Assembly (NCBI RefSeq): GCF_003369445.1
Contig: NZ_QRCU01000037.1
Location: 158,269 to 222,268, forward strand
Length of the DNA stretch: 64,000 nt
Direction: 5' to 3'
DNA from: Arthrobacter silvisoli
GTDB lineage: Bacteria > Actinomycetota > Actinomycetes > Actinomycetales > Micrococcaceae
The notes beneath the pieces were generated by a model. It was not told the origin of the DNA. It did not search any database and saw only the letters and a program-made list of their open reading frames with translations. Positions 1 through 8,524 of the stretch are shown one piece after another. How positions within the stretch are numbered: the first letter of the stretch is position 1; each line of letters begins with the position of its first letter. The translations under genes and the position numbers were made by a program.

Positions 1-142
<142 letters not shown>

Positions 143-221
143 TCGCATCCCCCGGCGGGATACCATGACACACACCGGCGGGCCCTGCCGGAATCCAGCC
201 CCACCAGGAAGGCGGACCCGC

Positions 222-1481
222 GTGACGAGCCCCGTCCCCACCAGCCCCACCAGCATCACCCAGGACGCGTCCCAAGCGGCCGCGGCCCCGTGGCAGCGGG
301 CGGCCACCGGCGCCAACCTACTGTCCGCTGACGGCTCGCTGGGTGTGACGATCTTTGAAGAGATGACCACCCTGGCCGTGTCCACCGGCGCCATCAACCT
401 GGGCCAAGGATTTCCGGACGAAGACGGCCCCGCGGAAATGAAGGCCGCTGCCCAAGCGGCCATTACCGCCGGCGCGAACCAGTACGCGCCAGGCAAGGGC
501 ATCCTGGAACTCCGCGAGGCGATCAGCGCCCACCAGGAGCGCTTCTACGGGCTGACGCCGGACCCGCACACCGAGGTGGTGGTGACCACCGGCGCCACCG
601 AAGCCATTGCCGCGTCCCTGCTCGCCTTCGTCCAACCGGGCGACGAGGTGCTCACCTTCGAGCCTTTCTACGACTCCTACGGCGCGATCATCGGCCTGGC
701 CGGGGGCGTGCACGTCACTGCTCCCCTGCTGGCCCCGGATTTCATGCCGGACATGGACCGCCTGGAAGCGGCGTTCGGCCCCCGGACCAGGGTGGTGATG
801 CTGAACAATCCCCACAACCCCACCGGGGCCGTATTCCCGCGTCCGGTCCTGGAACGGATCGTGGAACTGGTCGAAAAGCACAACGCCCTGATCGTCAGCG
901 ACGAGGTCTACGAGCACCTGACGTTCGGCGTGCCCCACATCCCGGTGGCCACGCTGCCGGGCGCCGCCGGGCGGACCATCACCATTTCCTCCGCCGGCAA
1001 GACCTTCTCCTTCACGGGGTGGAAGATCGGCTGGCTCAGTGGCCCCGAACACCTTGTGGCGGCGATCCGCACCGTCAAGCAGTTCCTGAGCTACAGCTCC
1101 GGCACGCCCTTCCAGGGTGCGGTGGCAGTGGGCCTGGGCCTGCCGGACACCTTCTACCAGGAGATCGCCTCCACGCTGCAGCGCAAACGGGACATCCTGG
1201 CCGAGGGCCTGCGCGCTGCGGGCCTGGGCGTCTACCTGCCGCAGGGAACGTACTTCATCAACGTGGACACGTCCCCGCTGGGAATCCGCGACGCCGTCGA
1301 CCTCGCCCGCAGGCTGCCCGCACTGGTGGGGGTGGCCGCCATCCCGGTGCCTGTCTTCTGCCACCCGGAAGGAGCCGAACGGACCCGGAGCCTGTTGCGC
1401 TTCGCTTTCTGCAAGCGGGAGAGCGTGCTGGCCGAAGCGGCCTCGCGCCTGGCCAGCCTGCGCGACAAGCTCCAGGCATGA
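222..1481 (+). CDS. Class I/II pyridoxal-phosphate aminotransferase (DapC / kynurenine-aminotransferase-like)
   Basis: This is a 419-residue fold-type I PLP aminotransferase. Visible signatures are the NPHNPTG motif near residue 195, SDEVYEHL near 226, and the PLP-binding lysine at about K260 in SSAGKTFSFTGWKIGW, followed by the C-terminal RFAFCK substrate-carboxylate region. Such proteins in actinobacteria are usually annotated N-succinyldiaminopimelate aminotransferase (lysine/peptidoglycan precursor synthesis) or kynurenine/methionine aminotransferase; the sequence alone does not settle the substrate. The GTG start is chosen because AGGAAGG lies about 9 nt upstream and the protein then matches the family in length; the open frame extends farther left, over the coaD promoter. 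Its stop overlaps the next start (ATGA), so the two genes are translationally coupled. Confidence 0.9.
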   Translation: MTSPVPTSPTSITQDASQAAAAPWQRAATGANLLSADGSLGVTIFEEMTTLAVSTGAINLGQGFPDEDGPAEMKAAAQAAITAGANQYAPGKGILELREAISAHQERFYGLTPDPHTEVVVTTGATEAIAASLLAFVQPGDEVLTFEPFYDSYGAIIGLAGGVHVTAPLLAPDFMPDMDRLEAAFGPRTRVVMLNNPHNPTGAVFPRPVLERIVELVEKHNALIVSDEVYEHLTFGVPHIPVATLPGAAGRTITISSAGKTFSFTGWKIGWLSGPEHLVAAIRTVKQFLSYSSGTPFQGAVAVGLGLPDTFYQEIASTLQRKRDILAEGLRAAGLGVYLPQGTYFINVDTSPLGIRDAVDLARRLPALVGVAAIPVPVFCHPEGAERTRSLLRFAFCKRESVLAEAASRLASLRDKLQA

Positions 1482-2281
1482 GCACGGCCGACGGTCCCGG
1501 GGGCCGGCGTTTCCTGCGCTCGAGCGGCCTGCACGCAAGCATCGAACAGGACGGACTGGTGGACGGCGCCTACGTGCTGAGCATAGGCGGGGCCGAACAA
1601 TCGCATGTGAACCTGGCCCGGCCGGAGGACGTCTTCTACGAATACCTGCGCCGGATCGCCACCGTGGTGGACCTGGTGCCTCCCGCCGGTGCGCCGGTGA
1701 GCGCCCTCCACCTGGGTGCCGGAGCCCTCACCCTGGCCCGCTACATCCAGGCGACGCGCCCCGGATCGCTGCAGTACGCCGTCGAACTTGAACGCGAACT
1801 GCTGGACTTCGTCCTGCAGAAGCTCCCCATGCCCGAAGGCACCCGGCTGGAGACGCGGATCGGGGACGCCCGCGGCGAACTTGCCGCGCTACCCCCGGAA
1901 CTGCTGTTCGACGTCGTCATCCTGGACATCTTCTCCGGCCCGGAAGCGCCGGAGCACATCGCCTGCCGGGAGTTCTACGAGGAGGCCGCGGCCCGGCTGG
2001 GGCCCGACGGGCTGCTGGTCATCAATGTCGGGGACGAGGCGGCGCTGACCCTGGTGCGCAGCCAGGTGGCTGCCATGCGTGAAGCGATCGGGTCCGGGGC
2101 CTTGGCGGACCTGGTGGCGTTCGCGGAAACCGGGATGTTCGCCGGCCGCTACCCCGGGAACATCATCCTGGTGGGCAGCAAGCAGCCGTGGCAGGACTCG
2201 TGGACCCAGTCCCTGCTGGCCAGCGGCCCCCATCCGGCCACCGTCCTCCGGGGCGTGGAGCTGGATCCGCTGTCCGACTGA
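1478..2281 (+). CDS. Spermidine-synthase-like methyltransferase-fold protein
   Basis: This is a 267-residue Rossmann-fold protein of the spermidine/spermine synthase superfamily. A nucleotide-binding glycine loop (LHLGAGALTLARYI) lies near residues 77-90, an acidic residue follows in AVELERELLDF, and the aspartate-containing strand-4 motif VVILDIFSGPEAPEHI lies near 147-162. The family transfers aminopropyl groups from decarboxylated SAM. Many actinobacterial members lack the N-terminal beta-domain and have no demonstrated polyamine activity, and this one also starts directly with a short N-terminal hairpin. It starts inside the stop of the aminotransferase gene (ATGA). It converges on rsmD with only 24 bp between the stops. 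Function beyond the fold is uncertain. Confidence 0.8.
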   Translation: MSTADGPGGRRFLRSSGLHASIEQDGLVDGAYVLSIGGAEQSHVNLARPEDVFYEYLRRIATVVDLVPPAGAPVSALHLGAGALTLARYIQATRPGSLQYAVELERELLDFVLQKLPMPEGTRLETRIGDARGELAALPPELLFDVVILDIFSGPEAPEHIACREFYEEAAARLGPDGLLVINVGDEAALTLVRSQVAAMREAIGSGALADLVAFAETGMFAGRYPGNIILVGSKQPWQDSWTQSLLASGPHPATVLRGVELDPLSD

Positions 2282-2305
2282 CCCAACCGACTGGCGATAA
2301 GGTAC

Positions 2306-2872
2306 TCAGGCCGGTTCTGCGAACCAAAGCATCGTTTCGCCGTACTTCTTCCCGGCGAAACGTTCGAGCGTGTCCGGCCAGTCCGGTTCGGGCGAGCGGG
2401 AGGAGCGCTCGACGACGACCACCGCGCCATCGTCCAAGTGCCCGGCGAGCTTGGCCAGCACCGCCTGCAGCGACGGCTCATCCAGCGGGTAGGGCGGGTC
2501 CAGGAATACCAGGTCCCAGAGGGCGTCCTCCCCTGCCCTTTCCAGGAAGGACTCCACCTTTGACCGGTGGACCGAGACGGTCTTGCGGGCCAGCGCCTGG
2601 TTGACGATGTCCGCGTTGCGCTGGCAGACGGCCGAGGCGCGGGCGTCGAATTCCACGAGTTCCGCAGAGGCGGCGCCCCTGCTGGCCGCCTCGAGTCCAA
2701 GAGCGCCCGAGCCCGCATAGAGATCCAGCGCGCGGGCGTCGTCGATCACCCCCAAGGCTTCAAGGCGGGAGAAAAGGGCTTCCTTGACGCGGTCCGTAGT
2801 GGGCCGGGTGGCGCTTCCGGGCACGCTCTGCAAAGGGTTGCCGCCGGCAGCCCCGGCGATGATCCGGCTCAA
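2306..2872 (-). CDS. rsmD: 16S rRNA (guanine(966)-N(2))-methyltransferase
   Basis: This 188-residue SAM-dependent methyltransferase modifies G966 of 16S rRNA during 30S assembly. The SAM loop DLYAGSGALG is at residues 50-59, the acidic EFD is near 74-76, and the N2-amino methyltransferase motif DPPY is at 125-128. The N-terminal RIIAGAAGG and RPTTDRVKEALF segments are typical of RsmD. It lies 39 nt downstream of recG in the same direction, the usual actinobacterial arrangement, and is probably cotranscribed with recG. Confidence 0.95.
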   Translation of the reverse strand: MSRIIAGAAGGNPLQSVPGSATRPTTDRVKEALFSRLEALGVIDDARALDLYAGSGALGLEAASRGAASAELVEFDARASAVCQRNADIVNQALARKTVSVHRSKVESFLERAGEDALWDLVFLDPPYPLDEPSLQAVLAKLAGHLDDGAVVVVERSSRSPEPDWPDTLERFAGKKYGETMLWFAEPA

Positions 2873-2911
2873 CGGCGTCGCTCCACGGGCATCACGCCAT
2901 CCGCGTCCGGG

Positions 2912-5242
2912 CTATCCGCGTTCAAGGAAGGCCTCCTTCTCGGGGTTGAGGTATTCGTCGATCGCAGCCGCAAGGGTCTCGTGCCGGCCCAACTCCGGGT
3001 CATCGGCCACCAGCCGTTGGGCATCGCTGCGGGCGCGCTCGATCACGTCCCCGTGTTCCAGGACCCTGAGCAGCTTGAGAGTGGACCGCCCGCCTGATTG
3101 AGAGGCACCCAGGATGTCGCCTTCGCGCCGCAACTTGAGGTCCTCCTGGGACAGCTCGAAGCCGTCCGTCGTGGCGGCCACGGCGTCCAGGCGGCGGCGG
3201 CTCGGGTGCCCGGGCTCCAGGGTGGTGACCAGCAGGCAGGTCCCGGGCAGCCCGCCACGGCCCACCCGGCCACGCAGCTGGTGCAGCTGGGAAATGCCGA
3301 AGCGGTCGGCGTCGAGGATCACCATCAGGGTGGCGTTGCGCACGTCGACGCCCACCTCGATCACGGTCGTGGAAACCAGCACCTGGGTCTCGTTCGCCAC
3401 GAAGGAGGCCATGGTTTCCGATTTGAGCACCGGGTCCTGGCGGCCGTGCAGCGGTTCGATCCTAACTCCGCGCAGGGCATCCTCCTGCCGCAATGCTTCG
3501 ACGACCGCGGTCACGGACGCGAGCTCGCGGGCCGCGCCGTCCTCCGCCAGCGGATCCGGACTGCCGTCCGGCAGGTACACGGGTTCGTCTTCGCCCGGGG
3601 TGAAGTCGCCGTCGTCGTCCGTGCCGATCTTGGGGCACACCACATACACCTGGTGGCCGGCGTCGATTTCCTCGCGTGAGCGGGCCCAGATCCGCGTGGC
3701 CCAGCCGGGGTTCTCGGCCAGGCCCACCAGATGGGTGCTGATCGGGGCCCGGCCTGCGGGCAGTTCGTCGAGGACGGAGGTTTCGAGGTCCCCGAACACG
3801 GTCATCGCCACGGTCCGGGGAATGGGGGTGGCGGTCATGACCAGCAGGTGCGGCGGGCGGCTCGCCTTGGCACGAAGGGCATCGCGCTGTTCGACGCCGA
3901 AGCGGTGCTGTTCGTCCACCACGATCAGGCCGAGGTCCTGGAAGCTGGTCCTGTCGCTGAGCAGTGCGTGGGTGCCGATCACGATGCCGGCGTTCCCGGA
4001 CGCCGCGTCCAGCATGGCCTGCTTGCGCGCGGCGGTGGGCATGGAACCGGTCAGGAGCGTCACCTGGACGGAGGCGGTGCCGGGCTCCTGCCCGAGCATC
4101 CCGGCGCCGCCGAACATGCCGTCCCTGGCCAGCGGTCCCAGCGTGCGCCGGATCGATTCGTAATGCTGGGCCGCGAGGACCTCGGTGGGAGCCAGCAGCG
4201 CAGCCTGCCCGCCGGCGTCGACCACTTGCAGCATGGCGCGCAGGGCCACGATCGTCTTGCCGGAGCCCACCTCGCCCTGGAGCAGCCGGTTCATCGGCGA
4301 ATTCTGCGCCAGTTCCTGCGAGAGAGCCTTCCCGACGGCGGCCTGGCCGGCCGTGAGGGTAAATGGCAGCTGGCGGTCGAACGCGGTGAGCAGTCCGTCC
4401 GTTGCCGGCCGTCGCGCCGTGGCCTCTTCGGCGGCCAGCTGGGCACGGCGGCGTGCGAGGGCCGTCTGCAGCACCAGCGCTTCCTGGTAACGGAAACGGT
4501 CCCGGGCGTGCTTCCAGTCCATGGCCGTTTCCGGGGAATGGATCAGCTGGTAGGCCCGGCCGATGTCTGCGAATCCTTCCCGGTCCACGATGGCGGCCGG
4601 GAGGGGGTCTTCGATCCGGTCAAGGTCGATGGTGTCCAGCAGGGTGGTAATGACCTTGTGGATCGACCAGCTGGTGAGTTTGGCCGTGGCCGGATAGACC
4701 GGGATAGGCATCGCCGCGAGCTTCTCCGGGTCAGTCGTTTTAAGACCTGAGCTGCCGGCGGCTTCCGGGTCTTCATCCAGCAGCATGAAGTCCGGGTTCG
4801 TCATACCGAGGGCACCGCCGTAGCGGGTGACCTTCCCCGAGAACATGGCCCGGCGTCCCGGCTGCAGTTCGCTGCGCGCACGGAAGCCGTTGAAGAAGCT
4901 GATCTTCAGCGTTCCGGGCCCCTTGGAGCCCGCGACGGCTACTTCGGCACGGTTCCCGCCGGCGTCGTCGGTCACCACGACCTCGGTGAGCGAACCGCGG
5001 CGGGCGCGCATCTGCCGGGTGTTGTTCGAGATGACGCGGGCAACCAGGGTGGCTTCCTCATCCAGCGGGAGCTGCGCGATGGGCGTGAGCTCGCCGCGGG
5101 TGAGATACCGGCGGGGGAAGTAGTTCAGCAGTTCGCCGACGGTTTCCAGGCCAAGGTGCTTGGTGATCACGGAGGCCGAACGCTTGCCGATCCTCCGGTC
5201 CAGCGGCAGGCCCAGTTCGGGGTGTGCCAGCTCAGGACTCAT
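2912..5242 (-). CDS. recG: ATP-dependent DNA helicase RecG
   Basis: This is a 776-residue superfamily 2 helicase that regresses stalled replication forks and processes branched DNA. An N-terminal wedge/OB domain (about 1-200, with YFPRRYLTRGELTPI near 40) precedes the helicase core. Walker A is GEVGSGKT near residue 319, the DEQHRFGVEQR motif (RecG's DExH box) is near 440, and motif VI is QLRGRVGRGG. It is longer than the roughly 690-residue E. coli protein, mainly through an acidic, Asp/Glu/Pro-rich insert (TDDDGDFTPGEDEPVYL and onward) in the second helicase lobe, as in many actinobacteria. Its start overlaps the stop of the upstream DAK2 gene by 4 nt. Confidence 0.97.
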   Translation of the reverse strand: MSPELAHPELGLPLDRRIGKRSASVITKHLGLETVGELLNYFPRRYLTRGELTPIAQLPLDEEATLVARVISNNTRQMRARRGSLTEVVVTDDAGGNRAEVAVAGSKGPGTLKISFFNGFRARSELQPGRRAMFSGKVTRYGGALGMTNPDFMLLDEDPEAAGSSGLKTTDPEKLAAMPIPVYPATAKLTSWSIHKVITTLLDTIDLDRIEDPLPAAIVDREGFADIGRAYQLIHSPETAMDWKHARDRFRYQEALVLQTALARRRAQLAAEEATARRPATDGLLTAFDRQLPFTLTAGQAAVGKALSQELAQNSPMNRLLQGEVGSGKTIVALRAMLQVVDAGGQAALLAPTEVLAAQHYESIRRTLGPLARDGMFGGAGMLGQEPGTASVQVTLLTGSMPTAARKQAMLDAASGNAGIVIGTHALLSDRTSFQDLGLIVVDEQHRFGVEQRDALRAKASRPPHLLVMTATPIPRTVAMTVFGDLETSVLDELPAGRAPISTHLVGLAENPGWATRIWARSREEIDAGHQVYVVCPKIGTDDDGDFTPGEDEPVYLPDGSPDPLAEDGAARELASVTAVVEALRQEDALRGVRIEPLHGRQDPVLKSETMASFVANETQVLVSTTVIEVGVDVRNATLMVILDADRFGISQLHQLRGRVGRGGLPGTCLLVTTLEPGHPSRRRLDAVAATTDGFELSQEDLKLRREGDILGASQSGGRSTLKLLRVLEHGDVIERARSDAQRLVADDPELGRHETLAAAIDEYLNPEKEAFLERG

Positions 5243-6384
5243 GCCGGTGATGGCCTTCCAGGGGCAGCGGAGGCGACGCCGGAACCGGCTTCCGGGCTGG
5301 CGTCCGGATCGCGCGGCAGGGCCAGCTGGCTGACGGAAATATCGCTCGGCTCCCCGAGGGCGCGGATGGCCTCCACCGCGGGACCGGCTTCCGGGACGTG
5401 CACGTGGACCCGCCAGCGGTAGCTTGCCTCGATGCCGTCGACGTCGTCGTCATCCTGCTCGTCGCCGTCCTGGCTGCCGGACGCGGTGACGCTGCCCACC
5501 TGGCTCATGATGACGGAGTCGCCCAACTCATCGAGCTTCTGCCGGAGCGTGGCGGCGGCCAGGGGTGAAAGTTCGATGGTGCACATGACTTCCACGCCCT
5601 CGTCGTCCGGCAGCCCGGTGTGGATGTGCGGGTCCTGGACGTCGTAGCCATGCAGTCCATCCAGCAGCTCGTCCTGCAGTTCCTCACCCAGCACGGCCGA
5701 GCGCAAGCAGTCCAGCACCAGGAGCATCCCCACGCCGCCGGCATCCACCACATGGGCATCATGCAGGGGCGCCAACTGCTCCTCGGTGCGAACCACGGCC
5801 CGGAGGGCGGCATCCACGGCGGCGTCCAGGGCGAGGCCGAGGGCATGGTTGCTGTCGTCGCCGTTCTGGGCGGCGTCCACCTCGCCGGCTGCCTGGGCAG
5901 CGGCTTCGAGCACGGACAGCATGGTCCCGGAGACGGGCTCGCTCAGCGCCGACCACGAACGGATCTGCGCCCGGTGCAGGGCAGCGGCCAGCAGCGGGGC
6001 GCTGAGCCGGCCATGCCCGGCGAGGGGCTCCGCCATCGCGCAGAGGAAGACGGCGAACAGGGTCCCCGAATTGCCGCGGGCCTGCTCCATCGCCGCGCGT
6101 CCGGCCGCCGCCAGCACCGCGCCGACGTCGTTGGCCTGTTCGGCCTTGAGCTGTTCGGTCTTGGCCTGGCCGCTTTCGGGGCTGCGGGCTTCCTTGCCAT
6201 CCGCTGCGCTCAGGGCTGAGACGGCGGCCCGAACGGTGAGGTACAGGTTGGTGCCGGTGTCGCCATCGGCCACCGGGAAAATGTTGATGGCGTTGAGCCG
6301 GTCGCTGTGGTTGCCGAGAGTAGTCTCCGCTTTGCCCAGCCAGCGCTTCATTGCATGCACATTGGCGGCGATCTTAGTCTGCAA
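5239..6384 (-). CDS. DAK2 (DhaL-fold) domain kinase-like protein, FakA N-terminal type
   Basis: This is a 381-residue protein with an N-terminal DAK2 domain. The metal/ADP-binding aspartates are in PVADGDTGTN (residues 38-46) and the second nucleotide loop is ARGNSGTLFA. A middle domain (about 255-360) with VHVHVPEAGPAVEAI resembles the FakA middle domain. FakA phosphorylates fatty acids bound to a FakB (DegV) partner. At 381 residues this protein lacks FakA's C-terminal domain (about 550 residues in Staphylococcus), so fatty-acid kinase activity is an inference. An acidic stretch near 300-312 is a likely linker. It overlaps thiL by 11 nt upstream and recG by 4 nt downstream, consistent with a thiL-DAK2-recG-rsmD operon. 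Confidence 0.85.
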   Translation of the reverse strand: MQTKIAANVHAMKRWLGKAETTLGNHSDRLNAINIFPVADGDTGTNLYLTVRAAVSALSAADGKEARSPESGQAKTEQLKAEQANDVGAVLAAAGRAAMEQARGNSGTLFAVFLCAMAEPLAGHGRLSAPLLAAALHRAQIRSWSALSEPVSGTMLSVLEAAAQAAGEVDAAQNGDDSNHALGLALDAAVDAALRAVVRTEEQLAPLHDAHVVDAGGVGMLLVLDCLRSAVLGEELQDELLDGLHGYDVQDPHIHTGLPDDEGVEVMCTIELSPLAAATLRQKLDELGDSVIMSQVGSVTASGSQDGDEQDDDDVDGIEASYRWRVHVHVPEAGPAVEAIRALGEPSDISVSQLALPRDPDASPEAGSGVASAAPGRPSPA

Positions 6385-7387
6385 AGTGATCCCATCCCAC
6401 GGTGTCGGCGGACTCCCCGGCTATCCGGACGCCCACGCGTTCTCCCCCGGCAGCGGCCCTGACTGAGCCTACCGCAGTGAAGGGCTCCGGGAGCTCAACT
6501 CCGGCCGGAAAGGCTGCCAACAGGCCGTGGTCCTCTCCCCCGCCGAGCACCCAGTCCATGGGGTCGACGTCCAGCAGCGACGCCGCAGCTTCGAGGGCGT
6601 GGGCCTGGGCCTTCAGGGCAACCGGATCAAGGTCCAGGATGACGCCGCTGGCTGTGGCGAGGCGGCCGCCGTCGCGCATCAATCCGTCCGAAACGTCCAT
6701 CATGGCGGTGGCCCCCGCTGCCGCTGCCCGCGGGCCGGCGGCCAGGGGCGGCACCGGGCGGCATTGGCGGTCCACGAGTTCCCGCTGTTCCGGGGTGAGG
6801 GATTCGAGCGGCACCGTGCTTTCCAGCAAGGCCAGGCCCGCGGCCGCGCGGCCGAGGGTTCCCGCGAGAGCAAGGGTGTCCCCCGGCTGCGCTCCGGAGC
6901 GAAGCACCGGAGCCTTCCCGTGCAAGGTCCCGACGACGGCGACCGTCACCGCGATCTCCCGCCCCCTCCCCAGGTCGCCGCCGGCCACCGAGCAGTCCGA
7001 GGCGCCGAGACCGGCGATGCCGGCGGTGAGACCGTCGGCGAAATCCTCCACCCAGGACACCGGCGTCTCCGGGGGCATCGTCAGGCTGACGACGAGGGAG
7101 GTGGCGGTTCCTCCCATCGCGTTGATGTCGCTGAGATTCTGGGCTGCGGACTTCCACCCGACGTCGTAGCCGGTGGTGCGGTAGCCGTTGTTCCAGTCCA
7201 GTCGGAAGTCCTGGTCCTGGGTCTGGGTATCGATGGAGATGACGGCCCGTCCGTCCGGGGCCGCGACGACGGCGGCATCATCACCTGGTCCAAGCAGGAC
7301 ACTGCTGCTCGACTCGAGGCGCGGGAAGATCCGGGCGAGCAGCCCGCTCTCCGACATGTGGGCGACAGTCAGTACTTTTTCCGGCAC
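6374..7387 (-). CDS. thiL: Thiamine-monophosphate kinase
   Basis: This 337-residue enzyme phosphorylates thiamine monophosphate to the active cofactor thiamine pyrophosphate. The ATP/Mg-binding LLGPGDDAAVV is near 31-42, and AQNLSDINAMGG and SVAGGDLGRG are PurM/ThiL-fold motifs. MMDVSDGLMRDGG and the closing TVGWDHF are typical of the family. The GTG start at 7387 has no Shine-Dalgarno site but TAGCGT lies 6 nt upstream, which supports this start and a leaderless transcript. It is the first gene of the leftward operon thiL-DAK2-recG-rsmD. In related genomes thiL usually sits close to the ddl/gpsA/murA string, which here begins 31 kb away. Confidence 0.95.
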   Translation of the reverse strand: MPEKVLTVAHMSESGLLARIFPRLESSSSVLLGPGDDAAVVAAPDGRAVISIDTQTQDQDFRLDWNNGYRTTGYDVGWKSAAQNLSDINAMGGTATSLVVSLTMPPETPVSWVEDFADGLTAGIAGLGASDCSVAGGDLGRGREIAVTVAVVGTLHGKAPVLRSGAQPGDTLALAGTLGRAAAGLALLESTVPLESLTPEQRELVDRQCRPVPPLAAGPRAAAAGATAMMDVSDGLMRDGGRLATASGVILDLDPVALKAQAHALEAAASLLDVDPMDWVLGGGEDHGLLAAFPAGVELPEPFTAVGSVRAAAGGERVGVRIAGESADTVGWDHFAD

Positions 7388-7393
7388 GCTTCT

Positions 7394-7399
7394 ACGCTA
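7394..7399 (-). promoter_or_regulatory. thiL: -10 box of a leaderless thiL promoter
   Basis: TAGCGT on the minus strand is followed by six bases (AGAAGC) and the thiL GTG. The TANNNT-N6-start spacing predicts transcription from the start codon itself. Confidence 0.55.
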
Positions 7400-7451
7400 G
7401 CCGCTCGTGCTGACATTCGGTGAGCGGGCGGGGCGCTGCCATGCCTGCTTT

Positions 7452-7457
7452 TAGACT
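7452..7457 (+). promoter_or_regulatory. -10 box of a leaderless DUF218-gene promoter
   Basis: TAGACT is followed by six bases and the GTG at 7464. Together with the thiL box it makes a compact divergent pair of leaderless promoters. No clear -35 was found. Confidence 0.5.
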
Positions 7458-7463
7458 TGCAGG

Positions 7464-8057
7464 GTGCAACAGAAAAACAGGAGGCTGACGAGGTATCTCT
7501 CAGCCGGCGCCGCGGGCCTCTTTGTTCTCTGGTTTGCGGTCTCCCTCCAGCTTTTCTGCCTTGTGTCGACGCCGGTCCCCCCGCCCGTCGATGCCATCGT
7601 CGTCCTGGGCGGCAGCAGCGATGAACGGCTGCCCGCGGCGCAGGCCCTGGAAACGGCGCAGGCCCTGGCTGCCCAGTCCCGGGCCGGCCAGGCTGCGGCG
7701 CCGGTGCTGGTCCTCTCCTGGACCGACACACGGGGAAACGCCTCGGTCGATGCGCTCTGCAACGCGGCGTCCTTTCCGCAGCAATCACTGATTTGCTTCC
7801 GGCCGGAAGGCATGGACACACGCGGCGAGGCGGCCTCCGTCGCGAAGCTGGCCAAGGAGAACGGATGGCACTCGGTGGCCGTCGTGACGTCCTCTTACCA
7901 CGTGCTTCGGGCCGGGACATTGATGCGCCAGTGCACCGCGGCGGATGTCCACATGGTGGCGTCGGAACCGGCCCTGGATTCGCTGCAATGGCTGCGGCGT
8001 TTCGTCATCGAAGAAGCCGGCTTGCTGGACGTGAACCTGCGCCCCGAGTGCGGTTGA
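7464..8057 (+). CDS. YdcF-like DUF218-domain membrane protein
   Basis: This 197-residue protein has one N-terminal membrane segment (about 13-33, AAGLFVLWFAVSLQLFCLV) followed by a DUF218/YdcF domain. The glycine-rich DAIVVLGGSSDERLPAA strand-loop is near residue 42, RGEAASVAKLAKENGW lies mid-domain, and VTSSYHVLRAG is the conserved YdcF helix motif. DUF218 proteins (YdcF, SanA, ElyC) are linked to envelope integrity, and ElyC to glycan carrier metabolism. The annotated start is the GTG reached by the leaderless promoter; there is no Shine-Dalgarno site. It is the first gene of the right-hand region and could belong to the polysaccharide locus, but it has its own promoter. Confidence 0.82.
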   Translation: MQQKNRRLTRYLSAGAAGLFVLWFAVSLQLFCLVSTPVPPPVDAIVVLGGSSDERLPAAQALETAQALAAQSRAGQAAAPVLVLSWTDTRGNASVDALCNAASFPQQSLICFRPEGMDTRGEAASVAKLAKENGWHSVAVVTSSYHVLRAGTLMRQCTAADVHMVASEPALDSLQWLRRFVIEEAGLLDVNLRPECG

Positions 8058-8105
8058 AGCCACCCCGTGATGGCCCTCGTGCAGGCATCCGGCGCCGCTC
8101 CCGGC

Positions 8106-8111
8106 TAGACT
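8106..8111 (+). promoter_or_regulatory. -10 box upstream of the small membrane protein gene
   Basis: TAGACT, the same hexamer as at 7452, predicts transcription from about 8118 and a leader of roughly 36 nt containing the AAAGGAG site. Confidence 0.4.
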
Positions 8112-8153
8112 CGTTGCGGACCTTTACGGAATCGGACGCGAAAGGAGCAGCCG

Positions 8154-8411
8154 CTGGACACCCCGCAAGACAGTGCATCGGAGCTTCTTTCAGCCCCCCG
8201 GCACGTGCACCGGAGGCGCTTCCGTTCCGACATCCCGGAAGACATGTTCGTCGACCTTCCGGTGCCGCAGCCACAGGCTGGAAACCGCGCGGCGAAGCCG
8301 GAACGGCGGCCAAGCACCTTCGGCCGCAAACGCCTCGTCGCCTTGGCCGTGGTGGCTGCAACAACGCTCGCAGTCCCTGCGCTGGTCCTGGCTTTGCTGT
8401 TCATCAGATAG
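8154..8411 (+). CDS. Small single-pass membrane protein, apparent CTG start
   Basis: This is a predicted protein of about 85 residues with a hydrophilic, basic N-terminal half (PEDMFVDLPVPQPQ, then RAAKPERRPSTFGRKR) and one C-terminal membrane helix (VALAVVAATTLAVPALVLALLF). I do not recognise a family. The first ATG/GTG/TTG in frame is the GTG at 8205, which lacks a ribosome-binding site. A strong AAAGGAG (8141-8147) stands 6 nt before an in-frame CTG at 8154, so CTG initiation fits better; if wrong, the protein starts at 8205 with 68 residues. A small AACGGC/GCCGTT hairpin (8418-8433) follows the stop. It sits immediately upstream of wecB. Confidence 0.6.
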   Translation: MDTPQDSASELLSAPRHVHRRRFRSDIPEDMFVDLPVPQPQAGNRAAKPERRPSTFGRKRLVALAVVAATTLAVPALVLALLFIR

Positions 8412-8417
8412 CCGAAA

Positions 8418-8433
8418 AACGGCGCCCGCCGTT
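8418..8433 (+). terminator. Short hairpin after the small membrane protein gene
   Basis: AACGGC and GCCGTT form a 6-bp stem with a GCCC loop just after the stop at 8411. There is no long T tract, so it is at best a weak intrinsic terminator. Confidence 0.3.
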
Positions 8434-8458
8434 CATCTTGGAGCCGCTTGCGCATTCC

Positions 8459-8499
8459 TTGTCACAGGGGGATGTCAAGTAACATTCAGGATGTTGTCA
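8459..8499 (+). promoter_or_regulatory. wecB: Candidate wecB promoter with inverted repeat
   Basis: TTGTCA (8459-8464) and TAACAT (8480-8485) are separated by 15 nt and resemble -35 and -10 boxes. The -10 is overlapped by the inverted repeat AACAT-TCAGG-ATGTT (8481-8495). The element TGTCA occurs three times (8460, 8473, 8495). The arrangement suggests an operator on the promoter of the UDP-ManNAc branch. Confidence 0.4.
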
Positions 8500-8524
8500 A
8501 TTATCCAAATACCCGGGGGAAGCA

